Shown: positions 1 through 8,290 of the stretch, piece after piece
Numbering within the stretch: the first letter of the stretch is position 1
Layout: each line of letters opens with the position of its first letter
Assembly (NCBI GenBank): GCA_026988525.1
Contig: JALSLC010000020.1
Span: forward strand, 1 to 52,530
Reading direction: 5' to 3'
Length of the DNA stretch: 52,530 nt
From: Archaeoglobaceae archaeon
Lineage (GTDB): Archaea > Halobacteriota > Archaeoglobi > Archaeoglobales > Archaeoglobaceae
Notes under the pieces: model-generated
What the model was told of the DNA's origin: nothing
Database searches by the model: none
Seen by the model: the letters and a program-made list of their open reading frames with translations, nothing else
Position numbers and translations under genes: made by a program

Positions 1-418
1 CTTCTTCACTATCAAAAGTATCTGAGGCTATGATGAATTTCAATGGAATCGGGTCTTCATTGTAGGGAGGATATTCGAATTCAAAGCTTTCTGGCTTATC
101 CCATTTTTCTTTTCTACCCCAATTCTTAGGGTGATGACCTAAAATAAAATCGTATAGGTTAATAGAATTATTTTTATCTAAATTTATCTTAACATTTTTG
201 AGTATCTTTTTAACATCATTTGAGTATTTAACTCCTCTATGCACATCGAGTTCAATAATTGCGGTATGGTGAATCCACTTTTTATCTGATTCTTCAATAC
301 ATTTTGATCTTACAAACTCCTCACTCAACTTCCCCAAATCATGAATCAATGCCCCGATCTCTGCCAATAATATCGCATCTCTATGTTTTCTTAAAATTTC
401 TAATTTGTCAGTAGTCAT
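1..418 (-). CDS. cas10: Cas10/Cmr2, N-terminal HD domain (partial, runs off left edge)
   Basis: Only the first 139 codons are present. Translating from the ATG at 418 gives an HD-type nuclease domain: a His-Asp pair at residues 26-27 inside ALIHDLGK, and a second histidine-rich stretch near residues 108-112 (LGHHPKNW). This matches the N-terminal HD domain of Cas10/Cmr2, the large subunit of type III CRISPR effector complexes, which normally cuts single-stranded DNA; the GGDD cyclase domain would lie beyond the window. The ATG overlaps the stop of the upstream RAMP gene as ATGA, and GGAGAGGATGGCG just before it can act as ribosome site. Order and coupling with cmr1 and the RAMP gene support the Cas10 call over a generic HD phosphohydrolase. 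Confidence 0.85.
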   Translation of the reverse strand, partial: MTTDKLEILRKHRDAILLAEIGALIHDLGKLSEEFVRSKCIEESDKKWIHHTAIIELDVHRGVKYSNDVKKILKNVKINLDKNNSINLYDFILGHHPKNWGRKEKWDKPESFEFEYPPYNEDPIPLKFIIASDTFDSEE

Positions 419-1734
419 CGCCATCCTCTCCTAAATAGTTTGTTAAAAAAACTTTTTATATTATATTCGTAGTCTTTAAGTTTAGCGCCACACACTACAT
501 TTACATCGACAATTTCAGCCACACCGAAACCGCTCGTTTTCTTTGCGGAAAAGCCTATATCACACAACATCTTTCGTATAGCTTTCGCCAAGAACTCCAT
601 ATCATCTTTAAGTTCATTTTTGACTTTTCCAAACTCTCCTCTTGCAATCAAGTCGAACGGATAGTATGACAATCTGAAAATTCCTTCTGTATTTTCAGGA
701 ACAATCTCAAAGTAGATTGGTCCTCTTACTGGAGTTTTTGTCTCCCTGCTTAAGGGAGTAATAACGTCGAGTGAAATTGTGTCAAAGAAAGTCGGATAGA
801 AGAACAACCTTCCAGACCTTGAAGGAATTTCTTTTGAAATTATCTCGTTCTTCACAAGCCACTTCTCGAATTCTTTGTTGACATCATCAATTTTCTTTTT
901 CAACTCGTTTCCTGTTGGAAGTTTTCCTTCTATCGCCAATAAACATAGCTTCCCCAAATACTCTTCCTGGGAATCTTTTTCATTTCCAAACAATATTACA
1001 ATTCTTGCTCTTTTCTTGAACACTGTCTCCTTATCGAGTTTTGATTCGGTTAGTTTTTCGTAAATCCAATCTTCAAAAACCTTTATCGCTGCAAATCTTA
1101 GAGCTCCTTTCCATGTTGTAGATTTAACCATTGGAAGTTTGAAGACCTTGTCTTTTACGATCGGATTGTCTATGATATAGAATTCATCGTCATCCTTGCT
1201 CAGGTAGGGTTTTTTGAGAGTGAATTTGATTTGAAGGTAGGTTGAATATTGTGGCAAATTTTCTGGATTGTCGAATTCTTTTGTGATTTTGAATAGTTTT
1301 AGTATGTCCTCTGAGATACCAAAATCACTTAAATCTGCATTGAGATTTATTTTGTTGTTTTGCTGTAAAAACAAATCTAAATATATCTCTTTTGCTAAAT
1401 TTTCGGGTATTATAGGGTAGTAACCCTTCCCACCCGCTTCTCTCATCAAAGTTTTAGCAAAATCAGACAGGTTTGCGATATTACAATCTAATATTTTTGA
1501 TATTACGAAAATCTGATAATATGTAATTTGCTTATCTTCATCCAAGTTAATTAATTTATGTGTTTTCAGTATATGTGGGAGAATCTCTTCATCGAATGTT
1601 CTCTTAAATTCTGATTGTTTTCTTTTTAATTTTATCTTTCTGTTGTCCCAGATTTCATTCCATCTATCTTCAACTAAACTCGCTATTTCTTTTATTTGCT
1701 TACTAAGCTCAGCGTAAAAATCGTACCTACTCAT
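415..1734 (-). CDS. RAMP-superfamily Cas protein (Cas7 group), large variant
   Basis: This 439-aa protein lies between cmr1 and cas10. RAMP features are visible in the second half: LPMVKSTTWKGALRFAA near residues 203-219, the usual strand-plus-helix following a (P/S)xSxxKG-like motif, and KKTSGFGVAEI near 403-413, the glycine-rich C-terminal loop. Residues 1-160 look helical and have no motif I recognise. It is larger than the usual Cmr4 or Cmr6 (about 280-340 aa), so it may be a RAMP with an N-terminal extension or one standing in for more than one subunit. It overlaps the 3' end of cmr1 by 8 bases and has GGTGATGAAAA before its ATG. Role inferred: backbone or crRNA-binding subunit of the Cmr-like complex. 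Exact subfamily unresolved. Confidence 0.8.
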   Translation of the reverse strand: MSRYDFYAELSKQIKEIASLVEDRWNEIWDNRKIKLKRKQSEFKRTFDEEILPHILKTHKLINLDEDKQITYYQIFVISKILDCNIANLSDFAKTLMREAGGKGYYPIIPENLAKEIYLDLFLQQNNKINLNADLSDFGISEDILKLFKITKEFDNPENLPQYSTYLQIKFTLKKPYLSKDDDEFYIIDNPIVKDKVFKLPMVKSTTWKGALRFAAIKVFEDWIYEKLTESKLDKETVFKKRARIVILFGNEKDSQEEYLGKLCLLAIEGKLPTGNELKKKIDDVNKEFEKWLVKNEIISKEIPSRSGRLFFYPTFFDTISLDVITPLSRETKTPVRGPIYFEIVPENTEGIFRLSYYPFDLIARGEFGKVKNELKDDMEFLAKAIRKMLCDIGFSAKKTSGFGVAEIVDVNVVCGAKLKDYEYNIKSFFNKLFRRGWR

Positions 1735-2815
1735 TTTTCATCACCAACTTTTTGAACAGGTTTATATCCAAGTATTCGTCTTCCTCAAAATTAAGAAGAG
1801 TTCTTGATACCACATCAGCATCTAAACACTCTTTAATGCCTTCTTCTATTGTATCTACGATATCTTCTCTTTTTCTGGAGCCTAAAATTGAAGGGGGCAG
1901 CATTCCATACACTCTAAAAAAGAACTCTCCTCCCTCCTCCCAGCAATTACTAACAAATACCTTTCCACTGAATTTATTAGGCCTATCTTTTTTTGAGCCA
2001 AATAATTGCTCTGCAAAGCCTTTGTCATATTCATTTTTAAACTTATTTCGCAACGCATATTTCAAAACGAAACCGATGTTTTTATTATGCAATTCGTCAT
2101 CGTCAAGCAGTCTAAAATCAATTTTGAACACATGTTTTAAATTCGGCATTTTTGAAAGTTTTGATCTTGTTTCTTCATCGCACCTCCACTCTTCACAGTA
2201 TTGTTCAATAAAAACTAAAGCTTTGTCAATATTAACATTGGATGGTTCTAAAACCTTTACAACACCAAATCCATAGCTGTTATGTGATCCCAATGCACCA
2301 AACTCCTGAATCGTTTTGAGGGTTAGGTAGAGTATATCCACAATAATGGAATCACTTGTAGTTACATTCAGTAATATCCCTCCATTTGTTTTCTCTTTAA
2401 TTACTACTGGGCTAAGTCCCCCTAATGTTTGATCTAACCACCATCTGACGTTCTTAGGAAGTGGAGAATGGTTACATCCTAAACCGTCAATTGCTAGACT
2501 TAAAGTTACACTTTGATATGAATTTTTATCAACTTCAAACCTAAACCTTCTACTCCACCCTGTAGTTCCAAAAACATAACAAACAGGACAAATAAGTTCT
2601 TCAGGTCTCTTGCCTTTTTTGTATTTGTCTACGTCAAATTTACATTTCTCTACAACCTCTCCAACAGAATCACAAGCATATCCCCCAAATCCTCTCACAA
2701 TAGCTTCAAACCACCATCTCAAAGAACCTAAAATCGAAGTTTCCCTTAACTTCGTGCATTCTCTGTTAATACCTCTAGTCCATAAAGGTGTGAGTGTCTT
2801 TATTCTAAAACCCAT
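1727..2815 (-). CDS. cmr1: CRISPR type III-B RAMP protein Cmr1
   Basis: This 362-aa protein starts with the Cmr1 hallmark: KTLTPLWTRG near residues 6-15 and LRETSILGSLRWWFEAIVRG near 23-42, followed by a cysteine-rich ICPVCYVFGTTGWSRRFRF segment near 75-93. Cmr1 sits at the crRNA 3' end of the Cmr complex and helps target RNA capture. The start is ATG at 2815 with GGGGGTTAAT directly upstream. It is the first gene of the cas run seen here; no promoter-proximal gene lies between it and the tRNA. Length is normal for the family (about 330-450 aa). Confidence 0.9.
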   Translation of the reverse strand: MGFRIKTLTPLWTRGINRECTKLRETSILGSLRWWFEAIVRGFGGYACDSVGEVVEKCKFDVDKYKKGKRPEELICPVCYVFGTTGWSRRFRFEVDKNSYQSVTLSLAIDGLGCNHSPLPKNVRWWLDQTLGGLSPVVIKEKTNGGILLNVTTSDSIIVDILYLTLKTIQEFGALGSHNSYGFGVVKVLEPSNVNIDKALVFIEQYCEEWRCDEETRSKLSKMPNLKHVFKIDFRLLDDDELHNKNIGFVLKYALRNKFKNEYDKGFAEQLFGSKKDRPNKFSGKVFVSNCWEEGGEFFFRVYGMLPPSILGSRKREDIVDTIEEGIKECLDADVVSRTLLNFEEDEYLDINLFKKLVMKNE

Positions 2816-3181
2816 ATTAACCCCCGTTAAATCTTTATTGATAATTGCTACACATGATCATAAATAAACTTTTTTATATCAGAAAATGAATGAAGTTAGA
2901 ATGACAAATTGCAGAATTTAATTTAGGTATATATCAGCATAAAAACAGTATAATTGCAAAAAACAAGAATTTTAGTAAGATTGGATATTCATTAAAATAT
3001 ACTTTATATTTTATAAGAATCTAAAAATAAATAATACAATATTAATACAATAATTTTATATAATATATGAAAAATATCCGCTATAGTGTACCAAAACAAA
3101 ACCAGTAATCTAAGCAGAGTAGTTAAACGGATTGTGCAAAGTAAAAAGATCGGAAGTGATTTACGGAATAAATAATAGAAG
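2816..3181. other. AT-rich intergenic region between cas operon and tRNA-Thr
   Basis: About 365 bases with no open reading frame that looks real. I looked for CRISPR repeats and found none; there is no repeated unit of 20 bases or more. The left part must hold the promoter of the cas operon (minus strand); runs such as tttatatcag near 2871-2880 and several A/T-only stretches near 3000-3065 could serve, but none stands out. The stretch next to the tRNA (3070-3181) is less AT-rich. No repeat of the tRNA 3' end is visible inside this stretch. Confidence 0.6.
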
Positions 3182-3254
3182 AGCCACGGCCGGGATTTGA
3201 ACCCGGGACCTCGTGCTTACCAAGCACGCGCTCCACCAGCTGAGCTACCGTGGC
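3182..3254 (-). tRNA. tRNA-Thr (GGT anticodon)
   Basis: The minus strand folds as a full cloverleaf: 7-bp acceptor GCCACGG/CCGTGGC, D arm GCTC..GAGC, anticodon stem CGTGC/GCACG with loop TTGGTAA (anticodon GGT, reading ACC), and T arm CCGGG TTCAAAT CCCGG. The discriminator base at 3182 is T (U in RNA), as expected for archaeal tRNA-Thr. CCA is not encoded and there is no intron. The 3' end points towards the cas genes. Confidence 0.97.
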
Positions 3255-3280
3255 AACTCTAACATTTCTCAAAATATTGG

Positions 3281-3294
3281 ATTAAAAAGCTTTG
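3281..3294 (-). promoter_or_regulatory. Core promoter (BRE + TATA) of tRNA-Thr
   Basis: On the minus strand CAAAGCTTTTTAAT reads as a BRE-like CAAAG followed by TATA-like CTTTTTAA, centred about 32 bases before the mature tRNA 5' end. Spacing and sequence fit a strong archaeal promoter with a short leader trimmed by RNase P. Confidence 0.65.
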
Positions 3295-3350
3295 TGCTTA
3301 TGAGCTAATACTTCGTAGGATAAAATTCTAAATACACATTAAACAAAGTA

Positions 3351-4247
3351 ATGATTATGGTAAAAAAAATAAATAAAAAATTACTTAGTGACCTTAAAGG
3401 TTATAGAATAGTTGGAAATCATTCCGCTGTAAAACTGTGTTTGTGGCTAAAAAAATCACTCAGAGACAGGGGAGTGTGCTACAAACAGAAGTTTTATGGA
3501 ATTAAATCTCATCGCTGTCTTCAAATGACTCCCGCATTAATATGTAATCAGAACTGTATATACTGCTGGAGACCTCTAAGCTTATTACCAGAAATTAGTG
3601 GATGGAATAGTGCAGAATTTATTGCAGAAGAAAGTATAAAAGCTCAAAAAGTGCTTTTAAGCGGATTTGGTGGGTTAAGTGATGTAAATACAAAAAAGCT
3701 TGAAGAAGCAAAAAACCCTAATCAAGTTGCTATAAGTTTAATAGGGGAGCCAACACTTTATCCATACTTGGATGAATTAGTAGATATCTACAATTCCAAA
3801 AAAATGACTACTTTCGTTGTAACCAATGGTACTAATCCTGAAATGGTGGAAAAAATAGAGCCTTATCAACTTTACATAAGTTTAACGGCTTACAGTGAAG
3901 AGAGTCATCTAATTATAAATAGACCTAAGAAAAATTTCTGGAGTGAAATACTTAAATCTCTTAAAATCATGTCAAACAAAGATTGTAGAACTGTTTTAAG
4001 AATAACTTTAATAAAAGGGCTAAACTTTATACCAGGAAACTTTGTAGAATTAATAGATAGAGCTACTCCTGACTTCATAGAAGTTAAAGCGTACATGCAT
4101 CTTGGCTATTCCCGTTTAAGATTGGAAAGGACTGCAATGCCCGAACACGAGGAAGTCAAAAAATTTGTAGAAGAAATTGAAAAATTAACTGAATACAGAA
4201 TAGAAGATGAATCAAAAATAAGTAGAGTAGTGTTACTTTCAAGGTAA
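3351..4247 (+). CDS. taw1: 4-demethylwyosine synthase, TYW1/Taw1 radical SAM enzyme
   Basis: This 298-aa radical SAM enzyme condenses pyruvate carbons onto m1G37 of tRNA-Phe to make the tricyclic base imG-14, the first step of wyosine formation. The radical SAM cluster motif is CNQNCIYCW (C65, C69, C72), the CxxxCxxC form with the W-R-P tail typical of TYW1. Three more cysteines, C30, C43 and C56, spaced 13 apart, match the ligands of the second iron-sulfur cluster of archaeal Taw1. The flavodoxin domain of eukaryotic TYW1 is absent, as expected in archaea. ATG at 3351 is used; an in-frame ATG at 3357 is also possible. Expressed as a single gene, just after the tRNA on the other strand. Confidence 0.93.
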   Translation: MIMVKKINKKLLSDLKGYRIVGNHSAVKLCLWLKKSLRDRGVCYKQKFYGIKSHRCLQMTPALICNQNCIYCWRPLSLLPEISGWNSAEFIAEESIKAQKVLLSGFGGLSDVNTKKLEEAKNPNQVAISLIGEPTLYPYLDELVDIYNSKKMTTFVVTNGTNPEMVEKIEPYQLYISLTAYSEESHLIINRPKKNFWSEILKSLKIMSNKDCRTVLRITLIKGLNFIPGNFVELIDRATPDFIEVKAYMHLGYSRLRLERTAMPEHEEVKKFVEEIEKLTEYRIEDESKISRVVLLSR

Positions 4248-4292
4248 ATAATCGAAAATATTTTGTATTTATCTATGTTTAATTATAGAGTT

Positions 4293-6002
4293 ATGACAAT
4301 TGAAGTAACTAAAAAACTTGTTGATGTTGCAGCCGGAAGAGTGGAACCAGATCTTGTAATTACAGGTGAAGTTTTTTCAGTTTTTACTGGAGAATGTTTT
4401 GAAGCGGACGTAGCAATTTGCTCTGGATACATAGCTGGTATTGGAGAATACTCAGCTCCAGAAGTTTATGAAGCAGAGATAATTCTTCCGGGGTTTATAG
4501 ATGCACATGTACACATAGAAAGCACCTTACTCCATCCCGCGGAATTCGCTAAGGCCATTTTAAAACATGGAACAACTGCAGTCATATCAGATCCACATGA
4601 GATAGCTAACGTTTGCGGTAAGTACGGTGTAAAGTTTATGATAGATTCCACAAAAAACCTACCTGTCGATTTTTACTTTACAGCCCCTTCTTGCGTTCCT
4701 GCAATAGAGGGGTTGGAAACTTTTGCGTTTAGACTTGAGAGTGGAGATATAAAAGAAATACTTGGATATGAGAGAATAGTAGGTCTTGCAGAAGTCATGA
4801 ACTACTTCGGCGTTATAGAGGGTGATATGTCTATTTTATCGAAAATTAATCTTGCAAAAGAAAAAAACAAAATTATTGATGGTCACTGTCCCGGAATCTT
4901 GGGAAATATTTTGAATGCATATATTGTTGCTGGAATATCATCAGATCATGAAAGTACGAGGATAGATGAAGTCATGGATAAACTCAGAAAAGGTATGAAA
5001 ATAATGCTTAGAGAGGGTAGTGTTGCAAAGAACTTAAAAGATTTAGCAAAGGTTGTTACGCCTTATACGGTATCTAATTTGATGATTGTGAGTGATGATT
5101 TACTGCCTGATGATTTACTTCATGGTCACATGGATGAAAGGTTGAGAAGAGCTATAAATTATGGTATAAAAGCTGAAGATGCAGTTAGAATGGTTACAAT
5201 TAACCCCGCTCTGCATTATTCTCTCAACTGTGGTGCTATAGCTCCGGGTTACAAGGCAGACTTAGTTATAGTTGATAGTTTTGAAAGTTTTAAAGTGGAA
5301 ATGGTTTTTAAGGATGGCAATCTTGTATGGGATGGAAAATATCACTGCGATTTTCCAAAAGTAAGTAAAATGCATAGGATAGTTGAAAAGAGTTTCAAAA
5401 TGACTGAAATTAATGTTGAAGATCTAAAAATAAAAGCGGAAGGTAAAGTTTGCAGATTGATTAAACCCGTAAAAGACCAGATTCTGACAGAGAAGGGGGA
5501 ATTTGAACCTATAATTAAAGACAATTTTGCATATCCAGACACAGAACTTGGGGTTTCAAAAGTAATTGTAATTGATAGGCATGGTGCTGGTAAGTTCATA
5601 GGTAAAGCTTTTGTAGAATTTAAAATGAATGGAGGTGCGATGGCAAGTAGTGTTTCCCACGACTCACATAATTGTATTTGTGTCGGCATTGATGATAGGG
5701 ATATGATAAGAGCGATAAACGCAGTCAAAGAGATGGGGGGAGGTTTAGCTGTATCTTTTGAAGGTGAGTTAAGAACGCTTCCATTACCTATAGCTGGTCT
5801 AATGTCCAACTTAAGTTTTGAAGAAGTTGTTAAGAGAATTGAATCGATGAATAAGCTTTTGAAAAAGATGGGTGTACAGGAGGAATATCCTTTTATAAAA
5901 ATTAGCTTTTTTACCTTGCCTGTAATTCCCAAAATTAGAATAACCGATTACGGTCTCGTCGATGTAGAAAAAATGAGTCTCATTGATTTGTGGATTGATT
6001 GA
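4293..6002 (+). CDS. ade: Adenine deaminase
   Basis: 569 aa from the ATG at 4293; in-frame alternatives lie upstream (ATG 4275, TTG 4263), but family members begin only about ten residues before the conserved DVAAGR segment. It deaminates adenine to hypoxanthine. Amidohydrolase metal sites are intact: PGFIDAHVHIEST, SDPHEIANVCG, DGHCPG, SDHEST and SDDLLPDDLLHGHMDE, followed by the C-terminal adenine-deaminase domain with AMASSVSHDSHN. The next gene, 20 bases on, is a hypoxanthine phosphoribosyltransferase, so the pair would turn adenine into IMP. Confidence 0.93.
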   Translation: MTIEVTKKLVDVAAGRVEPDLVITGEVFSVFTGECFEADVAICSGYIAGIGEYSAPEVYEAEIILPGFIDAHVHIESTLLHPAEFAKAILKHGTTAVISDPHEIANVCGKYGVKFMIDSTKNLPVDFYFTAPSCVPAIEGLETFAFRLESGDIKEILGYERIVGLAEVMNYFGVIEGDMSILSKINLAKEKNKIIDGHCPGILGNILNAYIVAGISSDHESTRIDEVMDKLRKGMKIMLREGSVAKNLKDLAKVVTPYTVSNLMIVSDDLLPDDLLHGHMDERLRRAINYGIKAEDAVRMVTINPALHYSLNCGAIAPGYKADLVIVDSFESFKVEMVFKDGNLVWDGKYHCDFPKVSKMHRIVEKSFKMTEINVEDLKIKAEGKVCRLIKPVKDQILTEKGEFEPIIKDNFAYPDTELGVSKVIVIDRHGAGKFIGKAFVEFKMNGGAMASSVSHDSHNCICVGIDDRDMIRAINAVKEMGGGLAVSFEGELRTLPLPIAGLMSNLSFEEVVKRIESMNKLLKKMGVQEEYPFIKISFFTLPVIPKIRITDYGLVDVEKMSLIDLWID

Positions 6003-6022
6003 ACAACGTGGGCGGTGAATTT

Positions 6023-6550
6023 ATGGAGATTGAGAACTTGAGGCTTGAAGTTCTTATAGATAGAGAAAAAATAGCTAAGAGAGTAAAAGAGCTTGCTGAA
6101 GAAATTAGCAAAGATTTCGAAAACGAGGATCCACTAATGATTGGAATACTCAATGGAGCATTTATTTTCATGGCTGACTTAGTTAGAGAAATGAAAGTGC
6201 CTGTGGAGGTGGAATTTATAAGAGTTAAGAGCTATTGCGGGACTAACACAACAGGTTGTGTAGAAGTTCTATTAGATGTACCCGAGTGTGTTAAAGGAAA
6301 GAACGTAGTTATAGTTGAAGATATAGTTGATACTGGTATAACTATGAACTACCTATTAAATAGAGTAAAAAATAAAGGTGCAAAAAGTGTTAAGGTGTGT
6401 GCTTTATTGGATAAACCTTCGAGAAGAATTGTAGATATCAAACCAGATTACGTAGGATTTGAGATACCAGACTACTTCGTAGTAGGATATGGCTTAGACT
6501 ACAATGGCAAATACAGAGAACTGCCGGATATATGTGTAGTCAAAAACTAA
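6023..6550 (+). CDS. hpt: Hypoxanthine phosphoribosyltransferase (bacterial type)
   Basis: 175 aa. The PRPP-binding signature VVIVEDIVDTGITM is near residues 94-107, preceded by GILNGAFIFMADLVRE (flexible PPi loop region) and VEFIRVKSYCG. It transfers phosphoribose to hypoxanthine (or guanine), giving IMP/GMP. The ATG at 6023 follows GGCGGTGA with good spacing, which decides it over a TTG at 5999 that would overlap ade. It resembles bacterial Hpt rather than the shorter archaeal PyrE-like HPRT, so lateral origin is possible. The 3' end overlaps the convergent PRC-barrel gene by 11 bases. Confidence 0.9.
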   Translation: MEIENLRLEVLIDREKIAKRVKELAEEISKDFENEDPLMIGILNGAFIFMADLVREMKVPVEVEFIRVKSYCGTNTTGCVEVLLDVPECVKGKNVVIVEDIVDTGITMNYLLNRVKNKGAKSVKVCALLDKPSRRIVDIKPDYVGFEIPDYFVVGYGLDYNGKYRELPDICVVKN

Positions 6551-6815
6551 TTTTAGCTCTTTTTTCTTCTTCCTTTTCCTTCTTTTTCTTGAATACGTCT
6601 TTAACTATAACAATATCTCCAACGGATTTTACTAATCTATATGGGATAATTACTCCAGATTTTTTATCTATTAACGTTCTATTGTACTCTATCATCGCTA
6701 TCCCAGTTATTATCTTTTTTTCCATATCAATAACAAGATCTTCCACCTTACCCACGTACCTACCTTCATCTGTGTAAACTCTAAGGCCAATTATAGATGA
6801 GATTTCACTTATCAT
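6540..6815 (-). CDS. Single-domain PRC-barrel protein (CdpB-like?)
   Basis: 91 aa from the ATG at 6815, which sits behind AGGTGGTACG; a longer reading from 6923 has no such site. Residues 1-75 form one PRC-barrel: EISSIIGLRVYTDEGRYVGKVEDLVIDMEKK..., then PYRLVKSVGDIVIVKD, followed by a very charged tail (KKKKEKEEEKR). Stand-alone PRC-barrel proteins of this size occur widely in archaea; some (CdpB1/CdpB2) act in cell division with SepF and FtsZ. Whether this copy does so cannot be told from sequence alone. Divergent from the TraB gene, convergent with hpt. Confidence 0.8.
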   Translation of the reverse strand: MISEISSIIGLRVYTDEGRYVGKVEDLVIDMEKKIITGIAMIEYNRTLIDKKSGVIIPYRLVKSVGDIVIVKDVFKKKKEKEEEKRAKISF

Positions 6816-6897
6816 CGTACCACCTAAATGTTTTTCCCTTAGAATATTTTTAACATTTTCCCAAAGTTTTTGACTCGTGAGGTTTGTATTATTAAGG

Positions 6898-8073
6898 ATG
6901 TCTGAAGTATTGGTAATTGGCACAGCACATGTCTCTCCTAAGAGTATAGAAGAAGTTACAAAGACAATTGAAGAAATAAAACCTGATGCTGTAGCTGTAG
7001 AATTGGACTACAAGAGACTAAGAGCATTGCAAGGTGAAATACCTGACATACCCATAGTTGATGTAATCAAGAAGGGCGAAGCTCATTTACTTCTATTCCA
7101 AATTTTACTCAGCTACTTTCAAAGAAAAATTGGAGAAGAGTACGGTGTTAAGCCGGGTGACGAAATGTTGGCTGCGATAGAAAAAGCAAAAGAAATAGGT
7201 GCTGACGTACTACTTATTGATAGAGACGTTTCTATAACATTTAAGAGATTTTGGAGCAATCTCTCTATAAAAGAAAAACTCAAAATATTTTATAGCTTAA
7301 TTAAAAGTCTTTTTGGTGATGAGGAAGTTGATGTTAATGAGATGCTCAAAGAAGATGTTTTGGATGCTCTTGTTAAGGAATTTAGGAGTATAGCACCCTC
7401 AGCAGCTAAAACTCTAATAGACGAAAGAGATGCATATATGGCCGCAAACTTAGTTGAAGCATCTAAAAAATACGATAAAATAGTAGCTGTAGTTGGAGCA
7501 GGTCATAAAAAAGGAATAGAATTCTACTTAAAAAATCCATATAAATTACCTTCAATTGATTCACTATTAGAAGTAAAATCAGGTAGAAACTATGGAAAAA
7601 TCTTGGGGTACTCTATCTTTTTCGTAATTTTATTCTTATTTGCTTTTATACTATTAACATTTAACACAGAAATTTTGTTAAAAGCTTTTATTTACTGGTT
7701 TTTAATCAACGGCATTCTATCTGCCTTAGGTGCAGCAATTGCTGGAGCAAGCATACCATCCATTTTAACGGCATTTTTTGTAGCTTGGTTAACATCTATC
7801 AATCCAACTATTGCTGCCGGGTGGTTTTCAGGAGTAGTTGAGGCATGGGTAAGAAAACCAACTTCAAAAGATCTAATGGAACTCGTTAAGGTCAAAACTG
7901 TAAGAGATTTGTTGAAAAATAAAGTTTTTAGAGTACTTTTGGTAGCCTCTCTAACTAACGTAGGGAGCATGATTGGGACTTTTATTGGAATATGGTACAT
8001 ATATAAGATTACAGGGGTGAAAATAGTAAGTTTGCTAAAAAATTCAATTGCTAAAGTGTTTGGATTTTTATGA
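6898..8073 (+). CDS. TraB/PrgY-family membrane protein
   Basis: 391 aa from the ATG at 6898. The N-terminal domain has the TraB signature VIGTAHVSPKS (residues 6-16), VAVELDYKRL near 39-48, and the second conserved site VVGAGHKKGIEFYL near 202-215. Residues about 235-385 hold four or five hydrophobic segments, so the protein is anchored in the membrane by its C-terminal half. TraB/PrgY proteins in bacteria limit peptide pheromone activity and have been proposed to be metalloproteases because of paired GxxH motifs; the archaeal role is unknown. A ferredoxin gene starts 34 bases downstream. Confidence 0.87.
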   Translation: MSEVLVIGTAHVSPKSIEEVTKTIEEIKPDAVAVELDYKRLRALQGEIPDIPIVDVIKKGEAHLLLFQILLSYFQRKIGEEYGVKPGDEMLAAIEKAKEIGADVLLIDRDVSITFKRFWSNLSIKEKLKIFYSLIKSLFGDEEVDVNEMLKEDVLDALVKEFRSIAPSAAKTLIDERDAYMAANLVEASKKYDKIVAVVGAGHKKGIEFYLKNPYKLPSIDSLLEVKSGRNYGKILGYSIFFVILFLFAFILLTFNTEILLKAFIYWFLINGILSALGAAIAGASIPSILTAFFVAWLTSINPTIAAGWFSGVVEAWVRKPTSKDLMELVKVKTVRDLLKNKVFRVLLVASLTNVGSMIGTFIGIWYIYKITGVKIVSLLKNSIAKVFGFL

Positions 8074-8107
8074 TAACTGTTATATTTGTGAAAATACACT
8101 CTCAAAC

Positions 8108-8278
8108 ATGCCAGCAATCATTGACACCGAAAAGTGTGATGGATGTGGAACTTGCGTTGATGAATGTCCAGTTGGAGCTATAGAATTGAATGATAAAGCC
8201 CATGTAGATGCAGACTTATGCACTGAATGTGGTAGTTGCGTAGATGTTTGTCCAAATCAAGCAATAATTTTAGAGTAG
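8108..8278 (+). CDS. 2[4Fe-4S] ferredoxin
   Basis: 56 aa from the ATG at 8108 (MPAIIDTEKC). Two classical cluster motifs are present, CDGCGTCVDECP and CTECGSCVDVCP, each CxxCxxCxxxCP, giving two [4Fe-4S] clusters in a soluble low-potential electron carrier. Possible partners in the window include the aldehyde ferredoxin oxidoreductase at 16-18 kb and radical SAM Taw1, but this is inference. It sits between the TraB gene and the GTPase gene on the same strand. Confidence 0.93.
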   Translation: MPAIIDTEKCDGCGTCVDECPVGAIELNDKAHVDADLCTECGSCVDVCPNQAIILE

Positions 8279-8290
8279 TGAGGGATTAGT

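Noticed and set aside
1752-2276. Plus-strand open frame of 174 codons opposite cmr1
   Set aside because: Serine-rich low-complexity translation, a typical shadow of the real gene on the other strand.
2816-3181. Possible CRISPR array or leader next to the cas genes
   Set aside because: Read in full; no repeated unit with regular spacing is present.
5342-5932. Minus-strand open frame of 196 codons opposite ade
   Set aside because: Lies wholly inside the well-conserved ade gene, with no ribosome site or recognisable protein.
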